A stretch of DNA of 64,000 nucleotides from Polaromonas sp. JS666 (GTDB lineage: Bacteria > Pseudomonadota > Gammaproteobacteria > Burkholderiales > Burkholderiaceae_C). The stretch covers positions 376,496-440,495 of the forward strand of contig NZ_FNHX01000002.1 in the NCBI RefSeq assembly GCF_900103405.1, read 5' to 3'. Positions 44,792-53,908 of the stretch are shown piece after piece; the stretch's first letter is position 1, and each line of letters opens with the position of its first letter. The notes beneath the pieces are model-generated. The model was given only the letters and a program-made list of their open reading frames with translations, searched no databases and was not told the DNA's origin. Made by a program: the position numbers and the translations under genes.

Positions 44792-45423
44792 AAGCCGACA
44801 CCCACCGAAAGTTCGGGTACACCGCCCCCCGCCTCTCGCTCAAGGGCGCGCTGCTGGATCCGGCGTTTCGTGTGCTCGTGTGCCTGCGCCTGTGCCAGGC
44901 CGCGGATCAGCTCGCGCCCAACTGGCGCTGGCTGGCCGTTCCGCCCGCACGAGTGCTTTACCGGCTGGTGAGCCAGCTGGCCGGCATCGAAATCCCCTGG
45001 CGCACGCAGATCGCGCCGGGGCTGGCGCTCACGCATGGGCGCGGCATCGTCGTCAACGCTGGCGCGCGCATAGGCCGCAACGTCACGCTGTTCCACGGCG
45101 TCACGCTGGGCCAGCGCGACCACATCGACGCGCAGGGCCGCCGGCACACGCTGTACCCGGTGATAGAGGACGAGGTCTGGATAGGGCCGCACGCCATCAT
45201 CGTGGGCGGCGTCACCGTGGGCAAAGGCAGCCGCATTGCCGGCGGCGCCTATGTCTTCGAGGACGTGCCGCCCTACTGCGTGGTGCTGGGCAACCCGGGG
45301 CAGATCGTCAGGCGCGACTGCACACCCGATGTGCAGAACCGCTACAGCGAGGAAGACATTCCCGTGGCGCAGGCCGGCCATTCGGCGGCAACCGCCGCCG
45401 ACACCGGCATCAACGCCGGTTAA
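44779..45423 (+). CDS. Serine O-acetyltransferase-like hexapeptide transferase
   Basis: 214 aa from the ATG at 44779 within the previous gene. The left-handed beta-helix is visible from about residue 75 (IPWRTQIAPGLALTHGRGIV, then GARIGRNVTLFHGVTLGQRD), with catalytic His in LTHGRG and FHGVT and PYCVVLGNPGQIV near the end. In polysaccharide loci this family O-acetylates sugars. The gene converges with the WecG-type gene, overlapping it by 14 bases. Confidence 0.9.
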   Translation: MHALKADTHRKFGYTAPRLSLKGALLDPAFRVLVCLRLCQAADQLAPNWRWLAVPPARVLYRLVSQLAGIEIPWRTQIAPGLALTHGRGIVVNAGARIGRNVTLFHGVTLGQRDHIDAQGRRHTLYPVIEDEVWIGPHAIIVGGVTVGKGSRIAGGAYVFEDVPPYCVVLGNPGQIVRRDCTPDVQNRYSEEDIPVAQAGHSAATAADTGINAG

Positions 45424-46177
45424 GCGAAGCCAGCCGCAGCGCCCGCGTGAGGAACAACGGGTTGCCGATCACGTAGCGCTGGAACAGCCGGCGCGGCTCC
45501 AGCGCGAGGCGATACAGCCATTCCACCCCGGCCTTGCGCATCCACAGCGGCGCGCGCGGTGTCTTGCCGCCCAGGAAATCAATGATGGCGCCGCCGCAGA
45601 CGATGAGGCAGGGAAAGTCCAGCACATGGCGCAGCTGGGCAGCGACCTCTTCCTGCCGCGGCATGCCCATGCCCAGCACGATCAGCGCCGGCCGGTGCGT
45701 GGCCGCCAGCAGGCAATAGGTGCCCGCGTCGAGAAAGCCGTTGGCGCGGGTGAGCGTGCTGTGCGGTGCGAGTTCCTCGCGCACGCGCTGCGCGGCTTTT
45801 TCGAGCCAGGGTTCGCGCGTGCCGAACAGCGCGATGCCGCGGCCGTCGAAAGCGCACACCAGCCGGGGGATCAGGTCGGTGCCGTTGAGGTTGAGGCCGG
45901 GCTCCATGCGCAGCAGCTTGAACAGCGTCGCCATGCCCGAGCCGTCCCTGAGCACCCTGTCGGCCGAGCGCATGGCCTCAAAAAACGGCGTCGACACCGC
46001 CATGGAATTCATCGCGTGCGCATTCGCGAAAGCCAGCACCGTCGGCACGCGGGGCTGGCTCAACTCGGACAGCAAGGCCTGGCCCTGGTCGGGGCTTTGC
46101 ACGCGCTCGATTTTCGCCAGCAGCAGCGCCCAGCGCAGGCGCCAGTCGGCGGGATTGTCGGTGGAGGGATTCAGCAT
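45410..46177 (-). CDS. WecG/TagA/CpsF-family glycosyltransferase
   Basis: 255 aa from the ATG at 46175-46177 (GGGGAAACC upstream). Typical features are VLRDGSGMATLFKLLRMEPG, NLNGTDLIPRLVCAF, IALFGTREPWLEKAAQ and VLGMGMPRQEEVAAQLRHVL near residue 165. This family, GT26, transfers ManNAcA- or GlcNAc-type sugars to the lipid-linked intermediate. It is separated from the other minus-strand genes by VanZ, which is on the plus strand. Confidence 0.9.
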   Translation of the reverse strand: MLNPSTDNPADWRLRWALLLAKIERVQSPDQGQALLSELSQPRVPTVLAFANAHAMNSMAVSTPFFEAMRSADRVLRDGSGMATLFKLLRMEPGLNLNGTDLIPRLVCAFDGRGIALFGTREPWLEKAAQRVREELAPHSTLTRANGFLDAGTYCLLAATHRPALIVLGMGMPRQEEVAAQLRHVLDFPCLIVCGGAIIDFLGGKTPRAPLWMRKAGVEWLYRLALEPRRLFQRYVIGNPLFLTRALRLASLNRR

Positions 46178-46221
46178 GGGTTTCCCCGCTTTCGGGACTG
46201 CGGCATGAGAAAATCGGACCC

Positions 46222-46635
46222 ATGGCCAAAACAATGTCCCTTGAGAACTTCCAGCGCAGCGTCCGCATTGCCGGGGCGTTGACGCTCGCCATGAGCGCCG
46301 CGGTGCTGTATGTGGGCGGCGCCCAGCCGGTGGCCGTGGGGCTGTTCCCCGCGCCCTGGGACAAGCTGGCGCATTTGCTGACGTTTGCCGTGGTCGGCAT
46401 GGCCGCGGGCCTGGCCGGCGGCATGCGCGGCTGGCGCATGGCGGTCTCTTGCCTCGCGGGCGCACTGCTGGTCGGCGGCATGGACGAGTTGCACCAGATG
46501 TTCCTGCCCGGCCGCTCCGCGAGCTGGGCCGACCTGGCCGCCGACGCGGCGGGCGGATTGCTGGGCGCGGCTTTGCTGGCCGCGCTGCACCGCCTTTGGA
46601 GCGGGCGCCTTACGCATCGCCTCACGCATCGTTAA
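46222..46635 (+). CDS. VanZ-like family protein
   Basis: 137 aa with four membrane segments. The motif WDKLAHLLTFAVVGMAAGL near residue 47 and DELHQMFLPGRSASWADL near 87 match VanZ/LanZ proteins found near exosortase and polysaccharide loci. The molecular role is not known. It is divergent from the WecG-type gene and convergent with the tyrosine kinase gene, overlapping it by 14 bases. Confidence 0.88.
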   Translation: MAKTMSLENFQRSVRIAGALTLAMSAAVLYVGGAQPVAVGLFPAPWDKLAHLLTFAVVGMAAGLAGGMRGWRMAVSCLAGALLVGGMDELHQMFLPGRSASWADLAADAAGGLLGAALLAALHRLWSGRLTHRLTHR

Positions 46636-47542
46636 GCACCGAGCCCACCAGGGCCACGCCGAATTCGCGCAGGCTGTGCGTGAAGCGCGTCATCTGCGGC
46701 AGCGAGCTGGTGTTCTGCCGCGCCACCACCAGCGCGGCGCCCGCGCGCACCGCCACCGTATGGGCGTCGGCGCATTCGCTGGCAGGCGGCGTGTCAATGA
46801 TGATGATGTCGAAGTCCTGGCCGAGCGCCTGCAGCAGCCTGGAAAATTCCTGCCGGCCCAGCAGCTCCTGCGGGTTCGGCGGAATCACGCCGGCCGGCAG
46901 CACCGACAGATCCTGCAGCGCCGCGACGCTGACCACGGCCTCCAGCCCGGCGCGGCCCGCCAGCATGTCCGACAGGCCCGCGCCTTTGCCGAGGTTGAAC
47001 AGCAGGTGCTGGCGCGGCGCCCGCATGTCGGCATCGATCAGCAGGGTGCGCAGGCCCAGCTGTGAAAACACAATCGCCAGGTTGGCCGAGATATAGCTGC
47101 GCCCTTCCCGGGAGCCGGCGCTCACGATGGCCAGGCCGCGGCGGTCCGGGCCGGTGTCGAACCAGCGCAGCATCAGCTGGCTGCGCAGCGCCCGCAACTG
47201 CTCCACCGGCTGGCTGTTCGGGTGGTGGGCCGCCACCAGTTCGCGGCTTAAATTGCTTTCGCGGGCCAGGTAGGGATAGTCGAACTGCACCGACAGCGCG
47301 TAGCGCACATCGTCATCGGTCAGCAGCCCCAGCGCCTTGCCGGAATCGCCGAAGCGCGCGCCGCGGTCCTTCTGGAAATGCACGATGCGCTCGGCATCCA
47401 GCGGCGAGAGCCGCCCGGCATCGACCAGGATGGCGCCTATGGAGCGGCCCGAGCCGGTGGCCGGCTTGCTGGGCACGGTCAGGGGAACGGGGCGCACCAC
47501 CGCCTGGTTGCCGTTTCTGTTCATATTGATGCTCATGCTCAT
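46622..47542 (-). CDS. epsG: EpsG-type chain-length tyrosine kinase (CpsD/CapB-like)
   Basis: 306 aa. P-loop region VSAGSREGRSYISANLA near residue 140 has Arg where the canonical Walker A Lys would be, followed by Walker A' LLIDADMRAPRQHLLF and Walker B IIIIDTPPASECADA. The C-terminus ends after GSVLNDA with no tyrosine-rich tail as in CpsD or Wzc. It probably works with EpsF to control export length. The start overlaps the EpsF stop (ATGA), with GGGAGG just upstream. The N-terminal 100 residues contain a GspE-N-like segment (AILVDAGRLSPLDAERIV). Confidence 0.9.
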   Translation of the reverse strand: MSMSINMNRNGNQAVVRPVPLTVPSKPATGSGRSIGAILVDAGRLSPLDAERIVHFQKDRGARFGDSGKALGLLTDDDVRYALSVQFDYPYLARESNLSRELVAAHHPNSQPVEQLRALRSQLMLRWFDTGPDRRGLAIVSAGSREGRSYISANLAIVFSQLGLRTLLIDADMRAPRQHLLFNLGKGAGLSDMLAGRAGLEAVVSVAALQDLSVLPAGVIPPNPQELLGRQEFSRLLQALGQDFDIIIIDTPPASECADAHTVAVRAGAALVVARQNTSSLPQMTRFTHSLREFGVALVGSVLNDA

Positions 47543-48936
47543 CCTCCCAAACCGAGCGCCAGCCGGCGCGGACCACTGAGCCGGGTGTTGCCCGTGCTCG
47601 AAGAAATGCTGGCCAGCACCGGCAGCTCCAGCATCTGCACCAGGTCCTCGGCGGAGCGCACGCGGCGGTTCGCCAGTTCCAGCAGCAAGGCGCAGGCAAT
47701 ACCCAGCAAGGTGCCGCCGAAAGCGGCGATCAGCAGGTTGACCAGCAGCCTCGGGCTGGACGGGTTGACGGGCGCCGTCGCGGCATTGAGGCGCACCACA
47801 TTGGTCTGATTGGTCAGGCTCTGCAGGCGCGTCTGCGAGGCGCTCTGGCTCACGGTTTCATAAGCGCGCTGGGCCGACTCGACATCGCGGCGGTAGACGT
47901 TGAGCTCGTCGCGCTGCTTGTTCAGGGCCAGCACGCGGGCCTTTTGCGCGCCGACCGCGCCCTGCAGCTCGCGTTCGCGGTCCTTGCCGACACGGTAGGT
48001 GGTTTCGATGGAAGCGTTGATGCGCGCCGTTTCGCTGGCCAGCCGGCTCTTGAGGGCGGCCAGCTCGGATTCGGCGCGCTGGCGCTCGGGATGGTTCTCG
48101 CCCAGGCGCACGCTGACTTCCTGCACCTTGGCCTCTTGCCGCGCCACGTCGGCCTTCAGGCCGTTGATCAGCGGGCTTTGCATCACCTCGGCGATGGTGT
48201 CGCCGCGCGAGCCGCGCTTGCTCTGGCTGTCGGTGGTGTCACCCTGCACCGTGGTGAGCTGCGAGGACAGCTCCGCCAGCTTGGTGGTTTCGTAGTCCAC
48301 GCGCTCGTCGCTGCTGACGATGCCGGCCTTTTGCTGGTATTCCGAGAGCCGGGCCTGGGCTTCTTCGAGCTTGGCGCGCGAGGCCTTGGTCTGCTCGTCA
48401 AACCATTCCGCGTAAATGCGGGCGGGTTCGGTCTTCAGCGCCAGGTTGATGTCCAGGTAGGCCTGGGCAAAGGCGTTGGCGACGTTCGCGGCTTCTTCGG
48501 CATCGCTGCCCTTGTAGGTGATGTTGATCACATTGCTTTCACGCGCCGGCCGCACGTCCAGGCGCTTTTGCAGCGAGTCGGCGAGCCAGCCTTCCAGCGT
48601 GCCGCGGCCTTCGGTCGCTTCCAGCCAGCGCTCCTTGGTGCGCGGGTTTTCATCGAGCTTGAGCATCTTCACCACGCGCTGGGCCACGCGGTCGCCGCCA
48701 ATGATGTCCACTTGCGTGGCCATGTAGCTGGGGGCCACCAGGCCCTGTATGGGTGCGCTGCCGGCCCCGGCCACCGGGTCGGGCGATCGCACGTCGACCA
48801 GCACGGCGGTCTGGGCCGTGTATTTTTTCGGCAGCACCAGGCTGACCGCCAGCGCCGCGGAGATCGCCAGCAGGATGATCAGCAGCGCCACCTTGTAGCG
48901 GGCGCGCAGTATCAGTAAAAATTGATGGAGTGTCAT
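47539..48936 (-). CDS. epsF: EpsF-type chain length determinant (Wzz/GNVR domain)
   Basis: 465 aa. N-terminal Wzz segment with a membrane helix near residue 20 (LLIILLAISAALAVSLVLPK), a long periplasmic coiled coil (RLSEYQQKAGIVSSDERVDY, AALKSRLASETARINA) and a C-terminal membrane segment with PVNPSSPRLLVNLLIAAFGG. It is the periplasmic adaptor between the tyrosine kinase and the outer membrane exporter. It lies 19 bases downstream of epsE and its stop overlaps the epsG start. Confidence 0.94.
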   Translation of the reverse strand: MTLHQFLLILRARYKVALLIILLAISAALAVSLVLPKKYTAQTAVLVDVRSPDPVAGAGSAPIQGLVAPSYMATQVDIIGGDRVAQRVVKMLKLDENPRTKERWLEATEGRGTLEGWLADSLQKRLDVRPARESNVINITYKGSDAEEAANVANAFAQAYLDINLALKTEPARIYAEWFDEQTKASRAKLEEAQARLSEYQQKAGIVSSDERVDYETTKLAELSSQLTTVQGDTTDSQSKRGSRGDTIAEVMQSPLINGLKADVARQEAKVQEVSVRLGENHPERQRAESELAALKSRLASETARINASIETTYRVGKDRERELQGAVGAQKARVLALNKQRDELNVYRRDVESAQRAYETVSQSASQTRLQSLTNQTNVVRLNAATAPVNPSSPRLLVNLLIAAFGGTLLGIACALLLELANRRVRSAEDLVQMLELPVLASISSSTGNTRLSGPRRLALGLGG

Positions 48937-48955
48937 GGCTTTCCAGTCATGGCTG

Positions 48956-49882
48956 TTAGAAAAGGCTTTCGCGGACGTAGATCACGTCCTCGGGGCGGAC
49001 CAGGTCGTTCAGGTTGGGCGTGGTTTCCACGACCTTGCCCGAGGCGTCGCGGCGGTGCAGCTTCAGGCGGTTCTGGCTGCCGCGCACGGTCGGGCCGCCG
49101 CCCTGGGCCAGCGCCTGCATGACCGTCATGCCGCGCTCGATGCGGTAGGGGCCGGGGCGCTGCGCCTCGCCATAGATGTAGAACATGGGCGCCTTGTTGA
49201 CGTACAGGGTGTCGCCGCCGGCCAGCACGATGTCCTCATCGGATTTTTCGTTGAGGAACAGCGCCGGGATGTCTATCACCTTGCGAAATGGCTTGCCGTC
49301 ACGCTGGCCGGTGACGATCAGCACGTCGTCACCGGTCGGGGTGGTGCCGCCGGCAGCGGCCAGCATGTCGCTGACGCGGGTGTTGAAGGTCTCCAGCGGG
49401 AAACGGCCGGGCCGGCTCACCTGGCCCAGCACCGCCACCTGGTTGCCGCGCACCTGGCGCAGCACGATGTTGACCTGCGGCACCTTAACGAAGCCGCCGC
49501 TGCGCAGCGCATCGGCGATCTTCTTTTCAGCCTCGGCAATCGTCAGCCCGCCGAGCTGCACGCTGCCCACCAGCGGGTAGCTGATCACGCCGCTTTCCGA
49601 CACGCGCGCGTCGATGGACAAATCGGGGCTCTGGTAGACCTGCACGCCGATGGCGTCGCCGGCGCCCAGCCGGTAATCCTGGCTGTTGGGCAAGGCCGGC
49701 GTGGCCGCCACCGAAGGGGGCGCGACCGGCGCCGTCGTTGCAGCGGTCTGCACTGAAGGAGGAGCGGTCGTCTGGGCTGTCTGGGGCGCCGGTGGGGTTT
49801 GCGCCCACAACGGCGCGACAGCGGCGCATAACAAGGCGCTCAGGAGGTATCGGGTCACGGATTTCAAGTTCAGCGGGTTCAT
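48956..49882 (-). CDS. epsE: EpsE-type polysaccharide export protein (Wza family)
   Basis: 308 aa. A signal peptide (YLLSALLCAAVAPLWAQ) is followed by a Pro/Thr-rich linker and the Poly_export domain from YRLGAGDAIGVQVYQSPDLS near residue 65, then SLBB repeats (VAVLGQVSRPGRFPLET, FYIYGEAQRPGPYRIERGM). No lipobox cysteine is seen, unlike Wza. It forms the outer membrane pore for the polymer. Confidence 0.94.
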   Translation of the reverse strand: MNPLNLKSVTRYLLSALLCAAVAPLWAQTPPAPQTAQTTAPPSVQTAATTAPVAPPSVAATPALPNSQDYRLGAGDAIGVQVYQSPDLSIDARVSESGVISYPLVGSVQLGGLTIAEAEKKIADALRSGGFVKVPQVNIVLRQVRGNQVAVLGQVSRPGRFPLETFNTRVSDMLAAAGGTTPTGDDVLIVTGQRDGKPFRKVIDIPALFLNEKSDEDIVLAGGDTLYVNKAPMFYIYGEAQRPGPYRIERGMTVMQALAQGGGPTVRGSQNRLKLHRRDASGKVVETTPNLNDLVRPEDVIYVRESLF

Positions 49883-49949
49883 CTTGTCGCCTTTAGGGAA
49901 AGCAGGGATTCAGGAAAGCTCGGGAAAGGCCGACCAGGCAAAGACCTGA

Positions 49950-51152
49950 TCAAAAGCTCGCGTCGGCCGACAGGCCGAAGGAATTGCTCTTGTAGTCAAA
50001 GCCCGGCTCGTTGGACTTGCGCCTGTCGCTTTGCACCGAAGCGGTCAGCTTGAGCGCACGCATGGCCTGCCATTCGAGGGCCAGGGACACCAGGTCGGTG
50101 GTGTCGCGGCGGTTGCTGGCGGCAAAGCCCGGCAGCGGCCCCTTGAAGTCGCGCGCGCCGTGGTCGTAACGCAGGCGCACCGCGGTTTTTTCGGTAGGCT
50201 TCCAGGTCGGTGCGACGAAGAAGCGCCAGCCCTCGTAGTAACTCGAAGTGTTGGTCTGGTAGCTGGCCAGCTCGCGCACCACACCGCCCGCCAGCGTGGT
50301 CTTGGGCGTGAGGGCCCAGGCCGCGTCGAGCTGGCCGGTCACGCCGGAAAAGTCCCGCGCCCCCACGCCGTCGTGGTCGCGATCCAGGTACGCGACCTTG
50401 GCGCGCAGCGTGGTCTTGGCGCTGGGTGCCCAGTCAAAGCGGAATTCATGCTCGCGGTCGGTGAAGTTGCCGGCGATTCCTGGCGCCAGGAAGCGGCCCG
50501 GGTACTCGCCCTTGCCTTCCCTGAAGCGGTAGGCCATGGAAGTGCCCGACGGGTAGACATAACGCACGCCGGCCTCGGCGCCGTGGATTTTGGAATCGGC
50601 CTCGAAGGTGTTGGGCTGGCTGTTGGAACTGGTGCGCTCGAACAGGCCGCCCACCAGGCGCCAGGCGCCGTCGAGTTCGTACTCGGCATCAAAAATGGTG
50701 GAGCGGTTGGTGCGCCGGTTGATCTGCCCCGCGCCCTGCACGTCGGCATAGGTGTCGACATACTCGCGCCTGTCGCTGGTCAGGTTGCCGTGCAGCCTGG
50801 GCGTAAAGCTCCAGCGCCAGGCGGCCGCGTAGTTGACCGCCGTGAAGTCCAGGTAGGAAAAGCGGCTGTAGCGGTGGTCCTCGATATTCGCGTCGAACTC
50901 GAAACGCTGCAGCCCGTAGGGCTTGTTGATCTTGAAGCCTGCCGTGGTCACTGCCACGTTGTCGTCACGTTCGGGCCTGCCGAGCACGGCCTGCGTGTTG
51001 GCGGAATCGGGCAGCCGGAACACATTGCTGTCGTGCGTCACGCTTTGCCCCAGCCTGAACTGCAGCGTGTCCAGGTCGTCGGCCTGCGCGGCCAGGGGAA
51101 ACAGGCCCAGCAGCAGCAAGGGAATCGGGAGGAGTTTTTGAGGATGCTTCAA
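49950..51152 (-). CDS. epsL: EpsL-type outer membrane beta-barrel protein
   Basis: 400 aa from a TTG at 51150-51152 preceded by GGAGG seven bases upstream. No ATG fits. A signal peptide (LLPIPLLLLGLFPLAAQA) is followed by alternating barrel strands (FRLGQSVTHDSNVFRLPDSA, TLRAKVAYLDRDHD) and a terminal SNSFGLSADASF with the Phe end of outer membrane barrels. EpsL of the methanolan locus is its family. It probably helps anchor or export the polymer. Confidence 0.88.
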   Translation of the reverse strand: MKHPQKLLPIPLLLLGLFPLAAQADDLDTLQFRLGQSVTHDSNVFRLPDSANTQAVLGRPERDDNVAVTTAGFKINKPYGLQRFEFDANIEDHRYSRFSYLDFTAVNYAAAWRWSFTPRLHGNLTSDRREYVDTYADVQGAGQINRRTNRSTIFDAEYELDGAWRLVGGLFERTSSNSQPNTFEADSKIHGAEAGVRYVYPSGTSMAYRFREGKGEYPGRFLAPGIAGNFTDREHEFRFDWAPSAKTTLRAKVAYLDRDHDGVGARDFSGVTGQLDAAWALTPKTTLAGGVVRELASYQTNTSSYYEGWRFFVAPTWKPTEKTAVRLRYDHGARDFKGPLPGFAASNRRDTTDLVSLALEWQAMRALKLTASVQSDRRKSNEPGFDYKSNSFGLSADASF

Positions 51153-51280
51153 GGGCGGGCCTCCGCGGAAGAAGGAAAAAAAGATACTGAATACATGGTT
51201 GGGTGGCGATAGTCCGTTTGCCCTAATGGCAGCGCTGCATAGGCAGCCTGATGAACGGGTGGAGGCCATCTCCTTTCTTT

Positions 51281-52708
51281 TTAATAAGCCGCCCCATCCT
51301 TGAAGACCAGGCGAATGGTTTTCAGGATGATGAAAAAGTCCAGCTGCAGCGACCAGTTGCGCAGGTAGTCCAGGTCGCAGTCGATGCGCGACTGCATCTT
51401 GTCCAGCGTGTCGGTTTCGCCGCGCTGGCCGTTGACCTGGGCCCAGCCCGTGATGCCGGGCCTGACCTTGTGGCGCACCATATAACCCTTGATGAGCGAG
51501 CGGTACATCTCGTTGTGCGCCACGGCGTGCGGGCGCGGGCCGACGATGCTCATGCGGCCCTGCAGCACGTTGACGAACTGCGGCAGCTCGTCGAGCGAGG
51601 TCTTGCGCAGGATGGCGCCCAGGCGGGTGACTCGCATGTCGTTCTTGCTGGCCTGGCGTATGGTGCCGCCGTCCTCGGTGACGGCCATGGAGCGGAATTT
51701 GTAGACCAGGATCTGCTCGCCGTCCAGGCCGTAGCGGCGCTGCTTGAAAATGACCGGCCCCGGCGAGTCCAGCTTCACCAGCAGGGCGATGACCAGCATG
51801 ACGGGGAAGATCATCAGCAGGATCAGCAGCGACAGCACGATGTCGCTGGCGCGCTTGAGGAAGCCGTTGACGCCGCGGAAGGGCGTGTCGCAGACCGAGA
51901 TCACCGTGACGCCGCACACCGTGTCGCTGCGGCCCTGGATCAGGTCGGTGATGAACATGTCGGGCACAAAATAGATCGAGGCGGTGGTGTCCTTGAGCCC
52001 GTCCAGCACCTGCAGGATGCGCGGGCGCGAGGCCATGGGCAGCGACAGGTAGATGAACTGGATTCGGTGCTGCTTGACGTAGGCCGGCAGGTCGTCGATT
52101 TTTCCGACCAGCCGGTGTTCGTCCTGCGCTTCCCTGCGGTCTTCGCCGCGGTCGTCGAAAAAGCCCTTGAGCTCTATGCCCGAGTAGGCCGAGCCGGCAA
52201 TGTTCCGCGCCAGCGACACGCCCTGCTCGTTCATGCCGACGATCACCGCCCCGCGCGGCGGCCCCTGCAGTTTCAGCAGCTGCGGCGCCGCGGCCCTCAA
52301 GGCCAGGTGCGCGCCGGCCTGGGCCACGGGCGCGACCCACAGCCAGTGGCCCAGCACAGTCATGGAAAATTTGTGGAAGTACTCCGTCACATAGCCGGTC
52401 AGCAGCAACAGGCCGGCTATCCATATCCAGTGAAAGGCGATTTTCGAGAACACCTTCCACACCGGCAGGCGCAGCTGGGAACTGCCCGGAAAGGTCAGCG
52501 AGAACACGATGACGGACAGGATCAGGTAGGCGGGCCGCACCGAGCCCTCGAAATAAAACGCCAGCGCCCACAGCGAAAACACCAGCACCAGCGGGTCCAG
52601 CCCGGCTTCGACGGCGGTGAACAGGTGGCTGCGGCCCAGCCCCATGGAGCGGGGTTCGCGCTGGTTGAGCCAGGCGGACGCGGAGTTGAGCTGGTTTGCC
52701 TCAGCCAT
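51281..52708 (-). CDS. epsB: Undecaprenyl-phosphate glucose phosphotransferase (initiating sugar transferase)
   Basis: 475 aa. Four or five N-terminal membrane helices, a CoA-binding-like middle domain (GAVIVGMNEQGVSLARNIAG), then the catalytic domain KRASDIVLSLLILLMIFPVM and KFRSMAVTEDGGTIRQASKN, RLGAILRKTSLDELPQFVNV and RPGITGWAQVNGQRGETDT. It starts polymer assembly by moving glucose-1-P or similar to undecaprenyl phosphate. It begins 8 bases before the epsA stop. Confidence 0.94.
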   Translation of the reverse strand: MAEANQLNSASAWLNQREPRSMGLGRSHLFTAVEAGLDPLVLVFSLWALAFYFEGSVRPAYLILSVIVFSLTFPGSSQLRLPVWKVFSKIAFHWIWIAGLLLLTGYVTEYFHKFSMTVLGHWLWVAPVAQAGAHLALRAAAPQLLKLQGPPRGAVIVGMNEQGVSLARNIAGSAYSGIELKGFFDDRGEDRREAQDEHRLVGKIDDLPAYVKQHRIQFIYLSLPMASRPRILQVLDGLKDTTASIYFVPDMFITDLIQGRSDTVCGVTVISVCDTPFRGVNGFLKRASDIVLSLLILLMIFPVMLVIALLVKLDSPGPVIFKQRRYGLDGEQILVYKFRSMAVTEDGGTIRQASKNDMRVTRLGAILRKTSLDELPQFVNVLQGRMSIVGPRPHAVAHNEMYRSLIKGYMVRHKVRPGITGWAQVNGQRGETDTLDKMQSRIDCDLDYLRNWSLQLDFFIILKTIRLVFKDGAAY

Positions 52709-53486
52709 AAATGCCTACCCTTGTCACTTTGGAAACCGCCTGCGCGCGGTTGAAGACGTTGAGCTTCTGGAAGATGCGCTGCATGTGGTTCTTCACGGTG
52801 AAGCCGCTGATGTTGAGAATGGCGCCTATCTCGGAGTTGGTTTTGCCCATGGCCACCCAGGCCATGATCTGGGTTTCGCGCTCGCTCAGGCCGCTCGTGT
52901 CCTCGGCCGGGCCGCGCATGGCGGCAGGGCGGCGCTGCTGCTGCGGCAGCGGCGTCACCTGGCGCAGGGCGGCGTCCACGCTGGGCATCAGCATGCGCAG
53001 GGCCGTGCTGCAAGGCTCGGCCGGGATGTCGCCCGCGCTCATGAATACATAGAGGCACTCCTGCTGCGCCCTCTCGTCCTGCAGGCCGTGGATCAGCACC
53101 GAGCGCATGCCGCGCAGGCTGCCCGGGAAGGAGCCCGGCAAGCTTGCCTGGCCCAGCAGATATTCGAATTCGCTGAAGTCCAGCCGGCAGGGCTGGCGCT
53201 CGGCGGCCAGCCAGCGCTCATGGAATTTGCCTAATAGAAAGGGCAGCCCGTCGGTGCCCGCGGCGTAGGAGCGCGCACCGGGCAGCCTGGACACGACGTC
53301 GTGCTGCAGGGCGCCCTGCTGGAAATCGCCCCAGCCCGCGAGCAGGATGTCGTGGGGAAGGCATTGCTGCATGTCGCCCTGAAGCCAGGCCAGCAGTTCG
53401 GCATGCCGCGTGACGGCCGTGCCTTGCACGAGCAGCGCCGCATAACGCGTGGAATCTTCGCTTGAAAGCGGAGTGTGAAAATTCAT
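52701..53486 (-). CDS. epsA: EpsA-type LuxR transcriptional regulator
   Basis: 261 aa. The C-terminal LuxR HTH is LSERETQIMAWVAMGKTNSE and ILNISGFTVKNHMQRIFQKL near residues 200-255, after an N-terminal domain of about 180 residues (LLVQGTAVTRHAELLAWLQG). This layout matches the regulator that heads exosortase-linked exopolysaccharide operons. It is the first gene of the minus-strand arm and likely controls epsB-L-E-F-G. No autoinducer synthase is in the window. Confidence 0.9.
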   Translation of the reverse strand: MNFHTPLSSEDSTRYAALLVQGTAVTRHAELLAWLQGDMQQCLPHDILLAGWGDFQQGALQHDVVSRLPGARSYAAGTDGLPFLLGKFHERWLAAERQPCRLDFSEFEYLLGQASLPGSFPGSLRGMRSVLIHGLQDERAQQECLYVFMSAGDIPAEPCSTALRMLMPSVDAALRQVTPLPQQQRRPAAMRGPAEDTSGLSERETQIMAWVAMGKTNSEIGAILNISGFTVKNHMQRIFQKLNVFNRAQAVSKVTRVGIYG

Positions 53487-53908
53487 TTCCGGATGTCACT
53501 TCCTGTATTTGTCCCGCGAAATCGCCAGGGGACGGCGTTGCGGAAACAGCTGATTGAGGATCGAACACATCTGCAAAAGACGCCATGCGCCAAGCGAGAC
53601 AGTTGATGTAGGAGACGAACCCAGTTTAGGGTTTTCCCGATTGATTCATTTGACAGAAGAGCTGCGTATTCGTTGCAACAACGTAACAGCTGTGCGCTGG
53701 ATGTTGGATGCCGCGCAAAACGATACTGCTTGCAACAGTTTGCTTTTTTGCGGACCCAAAGTTGCAGCCTTGCTTGATTACGCTCTAGGCATCCCCCCGC
53801 ATTGATCTCATTGATCTGTTCGTCATTCGACGCTTCAACGCGCACGCGCGGCCCGCGATCCGGGTGGCGGGATGTTTCATGCAGCATGAAGAAAGGAACC
53901 CGCATCCG
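53487..53908. promoter_or_regulatory. Divergent region before epsA; repeated TTGCAACA motifs
   Basis: This stretch of about 420 bases holds no supported gene. The motif TTGCAACA occurs at 53673-53680 and 53730-53737, 57 bases apart, in a moderately AT-rich part that probably carries the epsA promoter. EpsA binding there is a guess. An overlapping minus-strand frame (53483-54037) is mostly antisense of the acyltransferase and is not credited. Confidence 0.35.

Noticed and set aside
51153..52571. Upstream extension of the epsL reading frame
   Set aside because: That part overlaps epsB in another frame. The signal peptide and ribosome binding site place the epsL start at 51152.
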